Shown piece by piece: positions 1-8,953 of a DNA stretch of 64,000 nucleotides; the stretch's first letter is position 1; each line of letters opens with the position of its first letter. The position numbers and the translations under genes are program-made. This DNA comes from JAYKGU01 sp035285585 (GTDB lineage Bacteria; Cyanobacteriota; Cyanobacteriia; CAKZMO01), in NCBI GenBank assembly GCA_035285585.1, contig JAYKGU010000293.1:1-64000 (forward strand), in the 5' to 3' direction. Below the pieces are notes generated by a model, which had not been told where the DNA came from, searched no databases, and was given only the letters and a program-made list of their open reading frames with translations.

Positions 1-1
1 C

Positions 2-412
2 GGCCACATCATCCTGCGGGGCGGCGGCGGCAAGCCCAACTACGATACCGAGACCGTGAGCTGGGTGGTGGCTCAGCTCCGGGAGCGCAACCTGCCCGAG
101 AGCATTGTGATCGACTGTAGCCACGGCAACTCCAACAAAGACCACAGACGGCAGGCGGATGTGATGCAGCAGGTGGTGGGGCAGATTGTGGCGGGCGATC
201 GCGCCCTGATTGGCATGATGCTGGAATCCCACCTGAAGCCCGGAAACCAACCCATCTCCGCCGATCGCAGTCAGCTTGAGTATGGCGTGTCCATCACCGA
301 CCAGTGCATGGGCTGGGAAGAAACGGAGGATCTGATTCTGGCGGCCCACGAGCAGTTGGGGGCGGCTCCCCAGTTCGCGACGCCCCCTGCCGAGACCCTG
401 GCCACCGTTTAG
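2..412 (+). CDS. 3-deoxy-7-phosphoheptulonate (DAHP) synthase, C-terminal part
   Basis: Class I (AroFGH-type) DAHP synthase joins phosphoenolpyruvate and erythrose 4-phosphate, the first step of the cytosolic shikimate pathway. Only the last 136 codons lie in the window; the frame is open to the left edge, so the N-terminal half is missing. Seen: GHIILRGGGGKPNY at the edge, then IDCSHGNSNKD, GMMLESHLKPGNQ and YGVSITDQCMGW. This is the conserved order of the family's C-terminal barrel strands, and it supplies the metal/phosphate-binding His (SHGNS), Glu (LESH) and Asp (SITD). The C-terminus is normal, followed by a 270-base gap with a repeat. Feedback type cannot be judged because the N-terminal regulatory region is outside. 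Confidence 0.95.
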   Translation, partial: GHIILRGGGGKPNYDTETVSWVVAQLRERNLPESIVIDCSHGNSNKDHRRQADVMQQVVGQIVAGDRALIGMMLESHLKPGNQPISADRSQLEYGVSITDQCMGWEETEDLILAAHEQLGAAPQFATPPAETLATV

Positions 413-494
413 TGGATCATTTACTTTGCTGCCAGCCATTTTGCCCTCACTCCAAACTCCTCTCCCAATCTGGGCTACTACATACACACATCTT

Positions 495-605
495 GGCCCT
501 CACCCCCTCAATCTCCCTCTCCCAAAAATGGGCGAGGGGGAGGTAAGACAAGGCTTTCCAGCTCCCCTTCTCCCGCTCTGGAAGAAGGGGCTGGGGGATG
601 AGGGC
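495..605. repeat. CT-rich inverted intergenic repeat
   Basis: Between the DAHP synthase and DUF554 genes. The left edge reads GGCCCTCACCCCC and the right edge GGGGGATGAGGGC. Inside, AGCTCCCCTTCT faces AAGAAGGGGCT, so the single strand can fold into a long hairpin. The edge sequence is related to family D (6885-6932, 29115-29161), which contains GGGGTTGGGGGTGAGGGCC. It has no coding character and looks like a REP-like element. Confidence 0.55.
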
Positions 606-643
606 AACGTCCGTCAAGCAACAGGGCTGGCTATGATCGGTAG

Positions 644-660
644 GGTGGGCATTGCCCACC
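644..660. repeat. Short palindrome GGTGGGC-ATT-GCCCACC
   Basis: A 7-bp stem with a 3-base loop just before the DUF554 gene. Nearly the same sequence, including the leading TAGG, occurs at 63448-63464 between narB and nrtP. A short cyanobacterial repeat; it could act as a weak terminator, but no T-run follows. Confidence 0.5.
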
Positions 661-684
661 TTATTTGCTATAGGAGCGATCGCT

Positions 685-1425
685 TTGGACTTTTGGATAA
701 AAACCAGCGGCACCTGGATCAACGTGGTCACCGTCCTGGCAGGCACGGCACTGGGGCTGCTGCTGCGGGGTCGTCTGCCCATGCGGATGCAGCGTATTAT
801 TATCCAGGGGGTGGGGCTGATTACCCTGCTGATTGGGTTGAGCATGGCGGCCAGCCTCACCGAAGTACGGGCCGGAGTTGTAGATGGCGTGATTCTGGGG
901 CTGCTGGCCCTGGTAATCGGCGGACTGCTGGGGGAGTGGTGGCATCTGGAAGCCGTCCTGGAGGCCGTGGGCGACTGGCTCAAACAGCGCTTCCAGGGTA
1001 AGGGCAGCTTTACGGAGGGCTTTGTCGCCGCCAGCCTGCTGTTTTGTGTCGGCCCCCTGGCTCTGCTGGGCAGTATTAATAATGGATTAATTGGGGACAA
1101 TACCCTGCTGACCCTGAAGGCTTCCATGGATGGACTGGCGGCGATCGCCCTCACCAGTAGCTTTGGCATGGGCGTGGGTTTCTCAGCCCTGTCCATCCTG
1201 GTCTACCAGGGGGGCATTTCCCTGGGAGCCGGATGGCTGGCCCAATCCCTCCCTGAAGACCCGACCGCATCTCCCCTGGTGCTGGTGACCACCGGCGTCG
1301 GCGGTTTAATGATCCTCGGCCTGGGGCTAAACTTACTAGAAACGGCCAAGATCCGCATTGCCTCGTTTCTCCCAGCCCTATTTTTGGCTCCCCTATTCTA
1401 TTGGTTGGCGGCGATCGCCACCTAA
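685..1425 (+). CDS. DUF554 (YqgA-type) family membrane protein
   Basis: Hydrophobic protein of 246 residues with about six to seven membrane segments and the DUF554 pattern: DFWIKTSGTWINVVTVLAGTALGLLLRGRLP at the start, a central FVAASLLFCVGPLALLGSINNGL block and a C-terminal LGLGLNLLETAKIRIASFLPALFLAP. The family is found in the inner membrane; its role is unknown, with transport suggested by the fold. I place the start at TTG 685 because AGGAG lies eight bases upstream and homologues begin near LDFWIKTSGTW. A TTG at 652 would add 11 residues but lies inside the palindrome at 644-660 and has no ribosome site. The response regulator gene starts 31 bases downstream, so the two may be co-transcribed. 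Confidence 0.85.
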   Translation: MDFWIKTSGTWINVVTVLAGTALGLLLRGRLPMRMQRIIIQGVGLITLLIGLSMAASLTEVRAGVVDGVILGLLALVIGGLLGEWWHLEAVLEAVGDWLKQRFQGKGSFTEGFVAASLLFCVGPLALLGSINNGLIGDNTLLTLKASMDGLAAIALTSSFGMGVGFSALSILVYQGGISLGAGWLAQSLPEDPTASPLVLVTTGVGGLMILGLGLNLLETAKIRIASFLPALFLAPLFYWLAAIAT

Positions 1426-1456
1426 CTCACCCATCCACCCATCCACTCATCCACCC
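1426..1456. repeat. Short tandem ATCCACCC repeat
   Basis: The 31 bases between the DUF554 stop and the response regulator ATG are about four imperfect copies of CCATCCAC. This leaves no Shine-Dalgarno for the downstream gene. A slippage-prone microsatellite whose length could affect translation coupling of the regulator (inference). Confidence 0.6.
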
Positions 1457-2116
1457 ATGACTCCCTCCCCCCCCTCCCCCATCCGCGTCCTCATCGTCGA
1501 AGACGACCCCATGATGCAGCTCGGCCTGGAGCAGTCCCTCGCTACCCACGCCGATATTGAGATTGTCGGGCAGGTGGAGGACGGCTATTCCGCCGTGGAA
1601 GAAACCCTGGCGCGGAAACCCGACGTGGTGGTGATGGACATCGGCCTGCCCCGCATGGACGGCATAGCCGCGACCCAGGCGATTAAGGAGCAACTGCCAG
1701 AGATTCACATCGTCATGCTCACCTCCCACACGGCTGAGAATGAGGTGGTGGCGGCTCTCTCCAGCGGGGCCGATGCCTACTGCGTCAAAGGCACCAGCGT
1801 CGATAGCCTGCTGGCCGCCATCCACGCCGCCCGCGAGGGAGCCAGCTATCTGGATGCCCAGGTGGCCCGCAAAGTCATGGATCATCTCAAAGCTCCCGCC
1901 AAGGACGAGGCTCTAATGGTGGGGCAGCTTTCCCAGCGGGAGATGGAAGTGCTCACCCTGATGGTGGAAGGCCGCAGCAACCCGGAGATTGCGGCGGCCC
2001 TGTATCTCAGCCCCAATACCGTGAAGACCCACGTGCGCGGCATTATGAACAAGCTGGCGGTGGATGACCGGGTGCAGGCGGCGGTGGTGGCCCTGCGGGC
2101 GGGGCTGGTCAAATAG
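1457..2116 (+). CDS. NarL/FixJ-family response regulator
   Basis: Two-component response regulator of 219 residues. The receiver domain (about 9-125) has the acidic pair EDD at 15-17, phospho-acceptor Asp61 in VVVMDIGLPRMDG, the Thr switch in LTSH and Lys in YCVKGTS. A LuxR-type helix-turn-helix follows (about 150-215: LSQREMEVLTLMVEGRSNPEIA, then SPNTVKTHVRGIMNKL). It is a cytosolic DNA-binding transcription regulator. The ATG at 1457 gives the usual start shortly before the receiver; an upstream in-frame ATG at 1358 lies inside the preceding gene and is rejected. No histidine kinase is adjacent; the nearest are at 10718 and 12869, so the partner is unknown. Confidence 0.92.
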   Translation: MTPSPPSPIRVLIVEDDPMMQLGLEQSLATHADIEIVGQVEDGYSAVEETLARKPDVVVMDIGLPRMDGIAATQAIKEQLPEIHIVMLTSHTAENEVVAALSSGADAYCVKGTSVDSLLAAIHAAREGASYLDAQVARKVMDHLKAPAKDEALMVGQLSQREMEVLTLMVEGRSNPEIAAALYLSPNTVKTHVRGIMNKLAVDDRVQAAVVALRAGLVK

Positions 2117-2124
2117 CGTGAGAC

Positions 2125-5100
2125 TTACACGAAGGCGAAGCCGCTGCCAAAGCTGGTGACTTGCGTATTTTCCAGTACTCCCACCAGGTCGTTGGTATTG
2201 GCGCGGTAGATGCCCGTATGAAGCCCGCTGCTGCCCGTCAGGGTGACCTGGGCCAGGCGATACTGGCTGGCAAAGCCTGCTAGCTGGATGGTGTCCTGTA
2301 GCTGGTTGAAGTCGCGGATCAGGGCGTAGCTGTCGCCGGTGCCCGGATTGAACAGGCCGTCGTTGTAGTAGACGGTGCCCGAGCGGCCCAGGACGAAGCG
2401 ATCGCCCCCCACCCCCCCAGTCAGGGTATCCCGTTCGCCGCGCCCAGGGAAACTGGCGGTGTCATTGACGCCCACCAGCACATCACTGCCGCTGCCCCCC
2501 GTCAGGTCGTCATTCCCCTCGTCGCCCTGGAGGAAGTCGTTGCCGCTGCCGCCATTGATGCGATCGGTGCCTGCGCCGCCAAAGAGGTTGTCGATGCCGC
2601 TGTGGCCCAGGATCAGGTCGTTGCCGCCATTGCCATCGATGTCATCGTTGCCGACGCCGCCAGAGAGCTGGTCATCGCCATCCCCACCGAGAATAGCATC
2701 GTTGCCGCTGCCGCCCAGCACACTGTCATTGCCTGCGCCGCCGCTCAGGTTGTCGTTGCCGCTGCCACCCAGCACCCGGTCGTTACCACTGCCAGCATCG
2801 ATGGAGTCGTCCCCAGCCTGCCCAGAGAGAGCATCCTCGCCAGCGTGGGCGACGATTTGGTCGTTGCCGCCCAGGCCGTTGATGCGGTCATCGCCCAGGC
2901 CACCGTTGAGCACATCGTCTGCGGCGGTGCCGTCGTTGAACAGGGTAAACACATTGTCCTGAATGATGGGAGTGTCGGTGTTGCGCCGAATGATGTCGGA
3001 CAGTTGGGTTTGCTCGATGAGGGCAATTTCGGCGGGGCTGAAGATGTTTTCGTAATAGAAGCGATCGCCCGCCCGTAGACTGCTGAACTGATCCACCAGC
3101 ACCGCCGCAATCGTTTCCCCAACGCTGCCCCCTGGAATGTGATCCTCCGCGATCATGCCTGCAAAGGCGTCAATGTTATCGACATCGCCGTACAGTTCCT
3201 CCAGGGCGGTCTGTGCCTCAACATCGGATGTAATTTCGGCAAAGCTGGTCACCCGTGGTAGACCAAAGGCGGCTCGAATGGTGTTGTAGTCGGCCAGACC
3301 GTGGTCGCGCCCCCGCTGAATGTTGAGGGCAAAGAGGTCCTGGGCGGCGCTGAAGTTGCCAAAGTTGAACAGCATATTCCGCACATCGTCGATAATCTGG
3401 GGGTCTACCTCCTGGCTGAGGGTGGAGGCCATGCCCCGCAGGATGGGGTCAATGCCCGTTTCCCGCACCACGCTGGAGCTGGGGAAGAAAGCCTCAAAGA
3501 GAGAGAGAGGGCCCTGGGCGATCCCATTGCCATTGGCATCCAGCCGCTGAATCTCGGAGCTGAGCTGGGTGTGGCCGAGGCGATAGGCCGCCGTGGAAAA
3601 GGTGCGGCTGATGTTGGGGTTGATGGCGTCGTTGTAGCCGGTGTAGTCGGGAATCACCCCCGTTCCCAGCAGCGTGGGCAGATATTCGTTGTAAACGACG
3701 TTCTGCCACTGGGCGATGTTAATTTGCCGCGCCCGCTGGAAGAGCTGCTCATCCGTCCAGGAGGGATGCACCTCCGCCAGCTCCGTTGCCAGCCGGTTGT
3801 GCTCCCGCACAAACAGGGTATGCATGGAGGCCAGCACCACGTTTTCATTGGCCCGCACATCCCCGGCAACAAACAAGTCGGTGTTGGGAGTCGGCCCAGG
3901 GTTATCATTGCCGTCGATGCTGGGGTCAAACAGGGGGAGGAGGTTGCCCTGGCTCACCCGCAGTTGGCCTCTGGCAAAGCTCCGCAGCGCGTTTGCTCGG
4001 CTGTTGTCGGAACCATAGACGCTGGACAGGTCGATCCAGTGGGTAATCTCGTTTTCGTACTGGCGGGGATTGTTGGGGTCGGTGCCCGTGCCAGGGACAA
4101 ATTCTGAGCGGCGCACCTCAATTTCCACCGTACCGGTGCCCTGGGGGTCGAGGAAGGGGTCACCGATGGGAATGTCAATGTTGATGAACTCGCCATTGCG
4201 GGCCGCATCTTCCCGCGACTGGGAAGGCGTGAGCGAAAGGTCGTGATCCAGGAACTGGCCAAAGGCCCAGATAAAGTTGGTCAGGCCACGGGAGCTGGGC
4301 ATGAGTTCGTCTTGCTGGCCCAGGGCATTGCTGACATCTCTGGCATTGGGGCGATCGCCCCCCGCCAGGGTCGCACCACCATCCACGTAGCCCAAAGGCG
4401 CGATATTAACCAACTGGGTACCTGCGGCTCCCACATTGCTAAAACTTTGGTTATTGCCCCGGCCATCAAAGGAGGCAAACTCTGGAAGTGCCCCGCCCGT
4501 AAAGGGGTTGGCGTCAATCAATGCGTTGGGGGCACGGTTGGGAATGACCGTGGTCGTAATACTGTAGTTGCCGGTGACATTATCATCAAAGGAGGTGGCC
4601 CGAAAGATGTATTCTGTATTGGCCTGAGGCGTGAAAGTGAGGCGGGCATTGAGACCCGTGCCGCTGTCGTCATCAAAGGCAATCACGTCTCCCGTGTTGG
4701 CATTGATCAGTTGCAGATAGGGATCAAAGTTGCCCACCAGATCCACCTGGATGCGCTCTCCCACCACCGGATCTTCAAAGAAAAAGTCGTCACGGAAGCT
4801 ACCGGGGCGATCGGGGTTGGTAAAGTCGTCGGTGGTGAGGCTACCCTGCAGGGTTTCACGATTGTCAATAAAAGGAATCGGTACCGGAATCAGATGGCCA
4901 TCATTGAAGTTAATGCTGTAGGAGCCTGTGGCACCACTGTCAAACGACGTTGCCCGAATCACGTAGTTGGTATTAGCTTGAACGGTAAACACCAGTTGAG
5001 CGTTGAAACCTGGGCCATCATCATCATCAAAGTCAATGACGGCATTGGTATCTACATCAACGAGCTGCAAATAGGTATCAAATACCGTGCTATCTAAATT

Positions 5101-5211
5101 GATTTGAATGACATCCCCAGGGCTGACGCCTGCCAGAAAAAATGAATCACTAAAAGTACCCACGCGATCGGGGTTGAGCAAATCTGACTCACTCAAAGTA
5201 CCGTTAAACAT
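2125..5211 (-). CDS. PPC-PPC-heme peroxidase-RTX extracellular protein
   Basis: About 1028 residues from the ATG at 5211, which has GAGG eight bases upstream and starts at the first domain edge; a GTG at 5262 would add 17 residues. Two PPC-type beta domains come first (each with NPDRxGxFxDxFF and DxYLQLxxxxTxxVIxFDDD). Next is an animal-type heme peroxidase (about 225-740). Its distal His is in FGQFLDHDLSL and its proximal Arg/His in AYRLGHT. Last comes a block of RTX nonapeptides (GGxGND, about 760-900) and a C-terminal tail. Known relatives are secreted peroxidases; the lack of an N-terminal signal peptide plus RTX and tail fits type I secretion (inference). No transporter genes are adjacent. 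Substrate unknown; halide or phenolic oxidation is usual for the family. Confidence 0.9.
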   Translation of the reverse strand: MFNGTLSESDLLNPDRVGTFSDSFFLAGVSPGDVIQINLDSTVFDTYLQLVDVDTNAVIDFDDDDGPGFNAQLVFTVQANTNYVIRATSFDSGATGSYSINFNDGHLIPVPIPFIDNRETLQGSLTTDDFTNPDRPGSFRDDFFFEDPVVGERIQVDLVGNFDPYLQLINANTGDVIAFDDDSGTGLNARLTFTPQANTEYIFRATSFDDNVTGNYSITTTVIPNRAPNALIDANPFTGGALPEFASFDGRGNNQSFSNVGAAGTQLVNIAPLGYVDGGATLAGGDRPNARDVSNALGQQDELMPSSRGLTNFIWAFGQFLDHDLSLTPSQSREDAARNGEFINIDIPIGDPFLDPQGTGTVEIEVRRSEFVPGTGTDPNNPRQYENEITHWIDLSSVYGSDNSRANALRSFARGQLRVSQGNLLPLFDPSIDGNDNPGPTPNTDLFVAGDVRANENVVLASMHTLFVREHNRLATELAEVHPSWTDEQLFQRARQINIAQWQNVVYNEYLPTLLGTGVIPDYTGYNDAINPNISRTFSTAAYRLGHTQLSSEIQRLDANGNGIAQGPLSLFEAFFPSSSVVRETGIDPILRGMASTLSQEVDPQIIDDVRNMLFNFGNFSAAQDLFALNIQRGRDHGLADYNTIRAAFGLPRVTSFAEITSDVEAQTALEELYGDVDNIDAFAGMIAEDHIPGGSVGETIAAVLVDQFSSLRAGDRFYYENIFSPAEIALIEQTQLSDIIRRNTDTPIIQDNVFTLFNDGTAADDVLNGGLGDDRINGLGGNDQIVAHAGEDALSGQAGDDSIDAGSGNDRVLGGSGNDNLSGGAGNDSVLGGSGNDAILGGDGDDQLSGGVGNDDIDGNGGNDLILGHSGIDNLFGGAGTDRINGGSGNDFLQGDEGNDDLTGGSGSDVLVGVNDTASFPGRGERDTLTGGVGGDRFVLGRSGTVYYNDGLFNPGTGDSYALIRDFNQLQDTIQLAGFASQYRLAQVTLTGSSGLHTGIYRANTNDLVGVLENTQVTSFGSGFAFV

Positions 5212-5343
5212 CTCTTTTACCTCAGTAAGGGGGCTTTGTAGACGCAGGGTTTCTGAATCCACAAATGAGTACTTCTGAGATAAAAGAAGGTATGCCGATA
5301 AGGGCTTTTTTCAGTCAGGTAGGAGAGGCGATCGCCCTCTCTA

Positions 5344-6756
5344 TCACAGGCGGTACAGCGTCTTGGCGATCGCCCGCACCCACGATAGCTGCATACGCTT
5401 CATCATCCAGGTCTCTGCCACCCGCTTATTCAGAAAGGCCATGGAAGGGAAGGAGTGCTGCAAAAACAGTAGATCCACCATGCGCAGACGACGCTGGATG
5501 GCCAGCCCCCATTCATTGACCATTTCGCCCGACCCTTCCCCCACCACCGTGGCGGCAAACAGGCGTCCGGTAACGTTGGTGAAGACTTTGACAAAGCCCA
5601 CGTCTACCCCTTCGGCAATGGCGGCCCCATAGTCTTCGTAGTTGACTTTGACGGCTTCGTAGGCGGTTCCGGTGGCCCGCAGGTCAGCTTCGTTGGGGCC
5701 AACATGGGAGATTTGAGGCTCCGTGAAGATGGTCCAGGGCACCACAAACTTGCGGAAGTCGCGCTTGAAGGGATGGGGCAGAAGGCAGTTGGCGATCGCC
5801 ACCATTCCCTGATGCATGGCGGCATGGGAATACTGGGCATACCCATTACAATCTCCAACCGCAAAGATGTGGCGCTGGCTGGTTTGCAAATAGGGATTGA
5901 CCTGGATGCCTGTGGAACTGTACTTCACGCCAGCGTTTTCCAGGGCCAATCCCGAAAAGTCGGTTTTGCGGCCTGCCGCCACCAGGAGCTTTGCCGCCAC
6001 CACCACCTCCCCATCGACGGTCAGAACCTTGACGCCGCCTTCGTAGGGGGCAACTTCCTGGATGGTTTGCTTTGCCAGGATTTCAATTCCTTCCTGGCGG
6101 AAGGTGTGCTCCAGGAGCTGCACTGCATCCCCATCGACGCCCCGCAGCAGATGAGAGCCGCGAATGATCATCGTGCATTTGCTGCCCAGGCGAGAGAAGG
6201 CTTGAGCCATTTCGCAGGCGATCGCCCCACCACCCAGAATTACCAAACTTTCCGGTACCCGATCCAGGGTGAAAAGATTGTTATTGGTCAGCACTTCGAT
6301 GGTGTCAATGCCGGGGAAGGGGGGAATGGCGGGCTGGGTGCCGGTGGCAATGAAAATGCGCTTAGCGCTCAGGTGGCGATCGCCCACGGCAACGGTATGG
6401 GGATCTACAAAGGAGGCCTGCCCCTGCTGCAGCAGTAGCTCCACCTTGTTAAACATCTTCACCGTTTTATTTTCGTTGATATAGCGAATGTCGGCCTGGA
6501 TGCGCTCGAAGGGGTTGAGTACCTGGGGCAGTGACACCGGGGCAATCGCCATGCGATCGAGCAGTCGCACCACGTTGCGGGTTTTGGCCATGCGCAGCAG
6601 AGCTTTGCTGGGAATGCAGCCCACGTTCATGCATTCTCCGCCCAGGCGATGGCTTTCGATCGCGCACACTTTGAGATCCATCTCGGCGGCCATTGCCGAA
6701 ACGGCCATCCCGGCAGGCCCCATGCCAATCACCAAAACATCGTAATCGTATGCCAT
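5344..6756 (-). CDS. Class I pyridine nucleotide-disulfide oxidoreductase (mercuric reductase/Lpd-like)
   Basis: A 470-residue flavoprotein. FAD-binding GMGPAGMA lies near the N-terminus, the redox disulfide in GGECMNVGCIPSK (residues about 40-52), an NAD(P)-binding GGGAIACEMA near 180, the second FAD motif FAVGDCNG near 300, and a C-terminal dimerisation domain. The usual catalytic HPTxxE of lipoamide dehydrogenase is replaced by HSFPSM: the His is kept and the Glu lost. It therefore belongs with the mercuric-reductase-like oxidoreductases, not with true lipoamide or glutathione enzymes. No E2/E3 complex genes are nearby. AGGAAG precedes the ATG. It is divergent from the sulfide:quinone oxidoreductase gene across a 341-base gap, which suggests a shared redox or metalloid theme. 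Exact substrate unknown. Confidence 0.85.
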   Translation of the reverse strand: MAYDYDVLVIGMGPAGMAVSAMAAEMDLKVCAIESHRLGGECMNVGCIPSKALLRMAKTRNVVRLLDRMAIAPVSLPQVLNPFERIQADIRYINENKTVKMFNKVELLLQQGQASFVDPHTVAVGDRHLSAKRIFIATGTQPAIPPFPGIDTIEVLTNNNLFTLDRVPESLVILGGGAIACEMAQAFSRLGSKCTMIIRGSHLLRGVDGDAVQLLEHTFRQEGIEILAKQTIQEVAPYEGGVKVLTVDGEVVVAAKLLVAAGRKTDFSGLALENAGVKYSSTGIQVNPYLQTSQRHIFAVGDCNGYAQYSHAAMHQGMVAIANCLLPHPFKRDFRKFVVPWTIFTEPQISHVGPNEADLRATGTAYEAVKVNYEDYGAAIAEGVDVGFVKVFTNVTGRLFAATVVGEGSGEMVNEWGLAIQRRLRMVDLLFLQHSFPSMAFLNKRVAETWMMKRMQLSWVRAIAKTLYRL

Positions 6757-7097
6757 GTGCCAACTTCCTGTAATCGATACCGGGCGCAGTTGAAAAATCG
6801 TTGAGCCTTACAAACTTGCCTAAATACAAATATAGCTATATAGTAATATTTGTCAATGCGCTCTCATCTTTCTGTCGGGCCAAAGGGAGAGGGGTTGGGG
6901 GTGAGGGCCACAAACTTTTGTCAGTCAATCAGCCGACTTACTTACAAATAATCTGGATACCAATCAAGGTTTCGATGGCGAGCACAGTTGCACGGGTGAG
7001 GAATACAGCGTTTGCGGCTATAAGCTAACCACCATCGGACTCAACTTTCTTTCATAAAACCCACAGCATTCATTCAAAACGGAGTTTAATTTCATCT
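6757..7097. other. Divergent intergenic region with family D repeat
   Basis: Separates two divergent flavoenzyme genes and must carry both promoters. It contains one family D repeat (6885-6932). The rest is AT-rich next to the minus-strand start, with TATAGCTATATAG-like sequence near 6830-6845. I see no open frame with coding character and no clear ArsR-type operator. Confidence 0.5.
6885..6932. repeat. Dispersed repeat family D, copy 1
   Basis: Begins GGGAGAGGGGTTGGGGGTGA and ends TTTTGTCAGTCAATCAG. The same run of about 48 bases occurs at 29115-29161 in the same orientation. No coding potential. Confidence 0.75.
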
Positions 7098-8405
7098 ATG
7101 GCAAACGTTGTAGTCATTGGCGCAGGACTGGGTGGATTACCTACCGCGTATGAACTCCGGCACTTACTGCCGCCTGAGCATACGGTCACGCTGATTTCTG
7201 ACCGGCCCAAGTTCACCTTTATTCCCGGTCTGGCACGGGTGGCCCTTGATCTGGATCCCCTCGACCACTTCCAGCTTGACCTGGATCCCCTGGCCCAGCA
7301 GCATGGCCTGGAGCTGATTACCAGCAAAGTAACCGCGTTTGACCCCTATGCCAAACGCATCACTGTGGAAGATGGTCGAACGGTTGATTATGACTACGTG
7401 GCGATCGCCACTGGCCCTGGATTTGCCTTTGATCAGGTGCCGGGATTAGGCCCCCACGGTGGTTACACCCATTCCATCTGTTCCGCCAGCCATGCCGTAG
7501 AAGCCAGGGAGGCATGGCTCCAGTTTCTGGAAAATCCTGGCCCTCTGGTGGTTGGAGCCGCGCCGGGGGCAGGCTGTTTTGGCCCTGCCTATGAATTTGT
7601 GCTGATGGCCGACTGGATTCTTCGCCGCAAAGGACTGCGTCACAAAGCTTCGCTCACCCTGGTCACCCCAGAACCCTACGCAGGCCACCTGGGGGTCAGC
7701 GGGGTGAAAAACGCCCAGAAACTCACGGAAGCCTTGCTGCGGAAGCGGGGGGTAGAGATCATCGACGACGTTGCCATCACCCGCATCGATCGCCAGACCC
7801 TCACCCTGGATGATGGCCGTACCCTGTCCCACCAGTACGCCATGATCCTGCCTGCCTTCCGGGGGGTCAAGTTTATTCTAGACTCGCCCGGACTGGGGAA
7901 TGACAAGGGTTTCATCCCCATCACCTCCACCCAGCAGCATCCCCATTTCCCGGAAATTTACTCCCTGGGGGTGAGCGTCAATCTGGCCCAGCCCGACAAG
8001 CCGCGGGTGCCCATTGGCCTACCCAAAAGCGGGCAGATGACCGAGGCCATGGGGATGGCGGTGGCCCACAACATCGCCGTGGCTTTGGGAGCTGTGCAAG
8101 CCCCGCCCCAGCGCCCCACCCTGGAGGCCATTTGCTTTGCGGAATTTGGTGATACGGGCATCCTATATGTGGCCGCCCCCGTGCTGCCCGACCCTGTCAC
8201 GGGGCAGCGCCACCGGGCCTATGCCGTGCAGGGGAAGTGGGTGGTCTGGGGCAAGACCCTATTTGAGCAGTACTTTATGACCAAAATGCGCCTGGGAGCT
8301 GCCGTGCCCTGGTTTGAGCGGCTGGGATTAAAGACCCTGTTTGGTGTCGACCTGGTAACCTCCACGACCGTGACTCCCCAGAAAACCATGATTGGGGTGA
8401 ATTAG
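7098..8405 (+). CDS. sqr: Sulfide:quinone oxidoreductase-type flavoprotein
   Basis: A 435-residue FAD protein of the SQR/flavocytochrome c sulfide dehydrogenase group. Members oxidise sulfide to sulfur or polysulfide and pass electrons to membrane quinone. Seen: N-terminal VIGAGLGGLPTAYEL, a YDYVAIATGPG block near 95, Cys in GAAPGAGCFGPAYE near 155 (the conserved redox Cys), and PKSGQMTEAMGMAVAHNIA in the C-terminal FAD-binding region. The only later Cys is in LEAICFAEFGDTG, so the second redox Cys is not certain. The C-terminus is an amphipathic membrane-attachment type. GGAG lies about 13 bases before the ATG. A small protein and an anion-type transporter follow, separated by a repeat. No ArsR-type repressor is in the window. 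Confidence 0.85.
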   Translation: MANVVVIGAGLGGLPTAYELRHLLPPEHTVTLISDRPKFTFIPGLARVALDLDPLDHFQLDLDPLAQQHGLELITSKVTAFDPYAKRITVEDGRTVDYDYVAIATGPGFAFDQVPGLGPHGGYTHSICSASHAVEAREAWLQFLENPGPLVVGAAPGAGCFGPAYEFVLMADWILRRKGLRHKASLTLVTPEPYAGHLGVSGVKNAQKLTEALLRKRGVEIIDDVAITRIDRQTLTLDDGRTLSHQYAMILPAFRGVKFILDSPGLGNDKGFIPITSTQQHPHFPEIYSLGVSVNLAQPDKPRVPIGLPKSGQMTEAMGMAVAHNIAVALGAVQAPPQRPTLEAICFAEFGDTGILYVAAPVLPDPVTGQRHRAYAVQGKWVVWGKTLFEQYFMTKMRLGAAVPWFERLGLKTLFGVDLVTSTTVTPQKTMIGVN

Positions 8406-8466
8406 GAGCGTTTCTGAAAATGATCCTACCCGACGACGTAGGGGCAAAGGGCCATTTGCCCCCTTA
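8401..8466. repeat. Dispersed repeat family B, copy 1
   Basis: Directly after the SQR stop: TAGGAGCGTTTCTGAAAATG, ATCCTACCCGACGACGTAGG, then a variant of the GGGCAAATGGCCATTTGCCC palindrome. Related copies are at 34700-34760, 36505-36622 and 53589-53697. It separates SQR from the next plus-strand genes and might work as a partial terminator. Confidence 0.7.
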
Positions 8467-8569
8467 GCAGGTCAAAGCAAATAGCCCTTTGCCCATAAAA
8501 CCGCCCAACATCCCAGGACACCACGTACAGTACGTAAGTCCTGAGCAAATTGAAATAGGAGTGTTAACA

Positions 8570-8914
8570 ATGACTGTTAAATTTGTCACCCATGCCCTGG
8601 AAACCAGCGATATTACCGTCATGGGCCAGGTAAAAGATGTGGCCACTGTCCGAGGAAGCAAGATTTCCCGCATTGGGGCGGTAGAAGGCCAGGAGCAACA
8701 AAACCCCGCCGCCATTCACGTCAACTTTGAAGGCGCGGATCAGGCGGCAGAATCGCTGGTTTGGGTGCTGAGCGTACCCGATGCTGTGGAACTGGGGCTG
8801 CAGTTGCTGGCCATGGGCATTGAAAGCCAGCCCTCGCGGGATTTGGATGGCGTTCGCGATCGCCTCTCCCAACTGGTCACCGAGCTGGATCGGACTTTGC
8901 AAACATCCCACTAA
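8570..8914 (+). CDS. Small conserved-looking protein of unknown function
   Basis: 114 residues, not recognised. The ATG at 8570 has AGGAG eight bases upstream; an ATG 27 codons earlier would read through the repeat tail and is rejected. The protein starts MTVKFVTHALETSDITVMGQ, is soluble and mildly acidic, and has a likely beta-rich N-terminal half and a helical C-terminal half (DLDGVRDRLSQLVTELDRTL). No Cys or metal-binding cluster is visible. It lies between the sulfide:quinone oxidoreductase and an ACR3/BASS-type transporter in the same direction, 39 bases before the transporter, so it is probably co-expressed with the transporter and works in the same pathway (inference). Confidence 0.7.
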   Translation: MTVKFVTHALETSDITVMGQVKDVATVRGSKISRIGAVEGQEQQNPAAIHVNFEGADQAAESLVWVLSVPDAVELGLQLLAMGIESQPSRDLDGVRDRLSQLVTELDRTLQTSH

Positions 8915-8953
8915 ACTCCGGGAGCTGTCAGAACATTTAGGAACATCATACCC

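Noticed and set aside
2400..2930. CRISPR array
   Set aside because: The regular repeats are RTX codons in a protein gene; no equal-length spacers or 25-40-base direct repeats.
2375..3078. Long plus-strand open frames antisense to the peroxidase gene
   Set aside because: They mirror the RTX repeats (GGxGND) on the other strand and have no start site or protein-like composition; the minus-strand frame has complete domains.
5344..6756. Dihydrolipoamide dehydrogenase or mercuric reductase proper
   Set aside because: The catalytic HPTxxE is not kept, no HMA domain and no C-terminal Cys pair; only the superfamily is supported.
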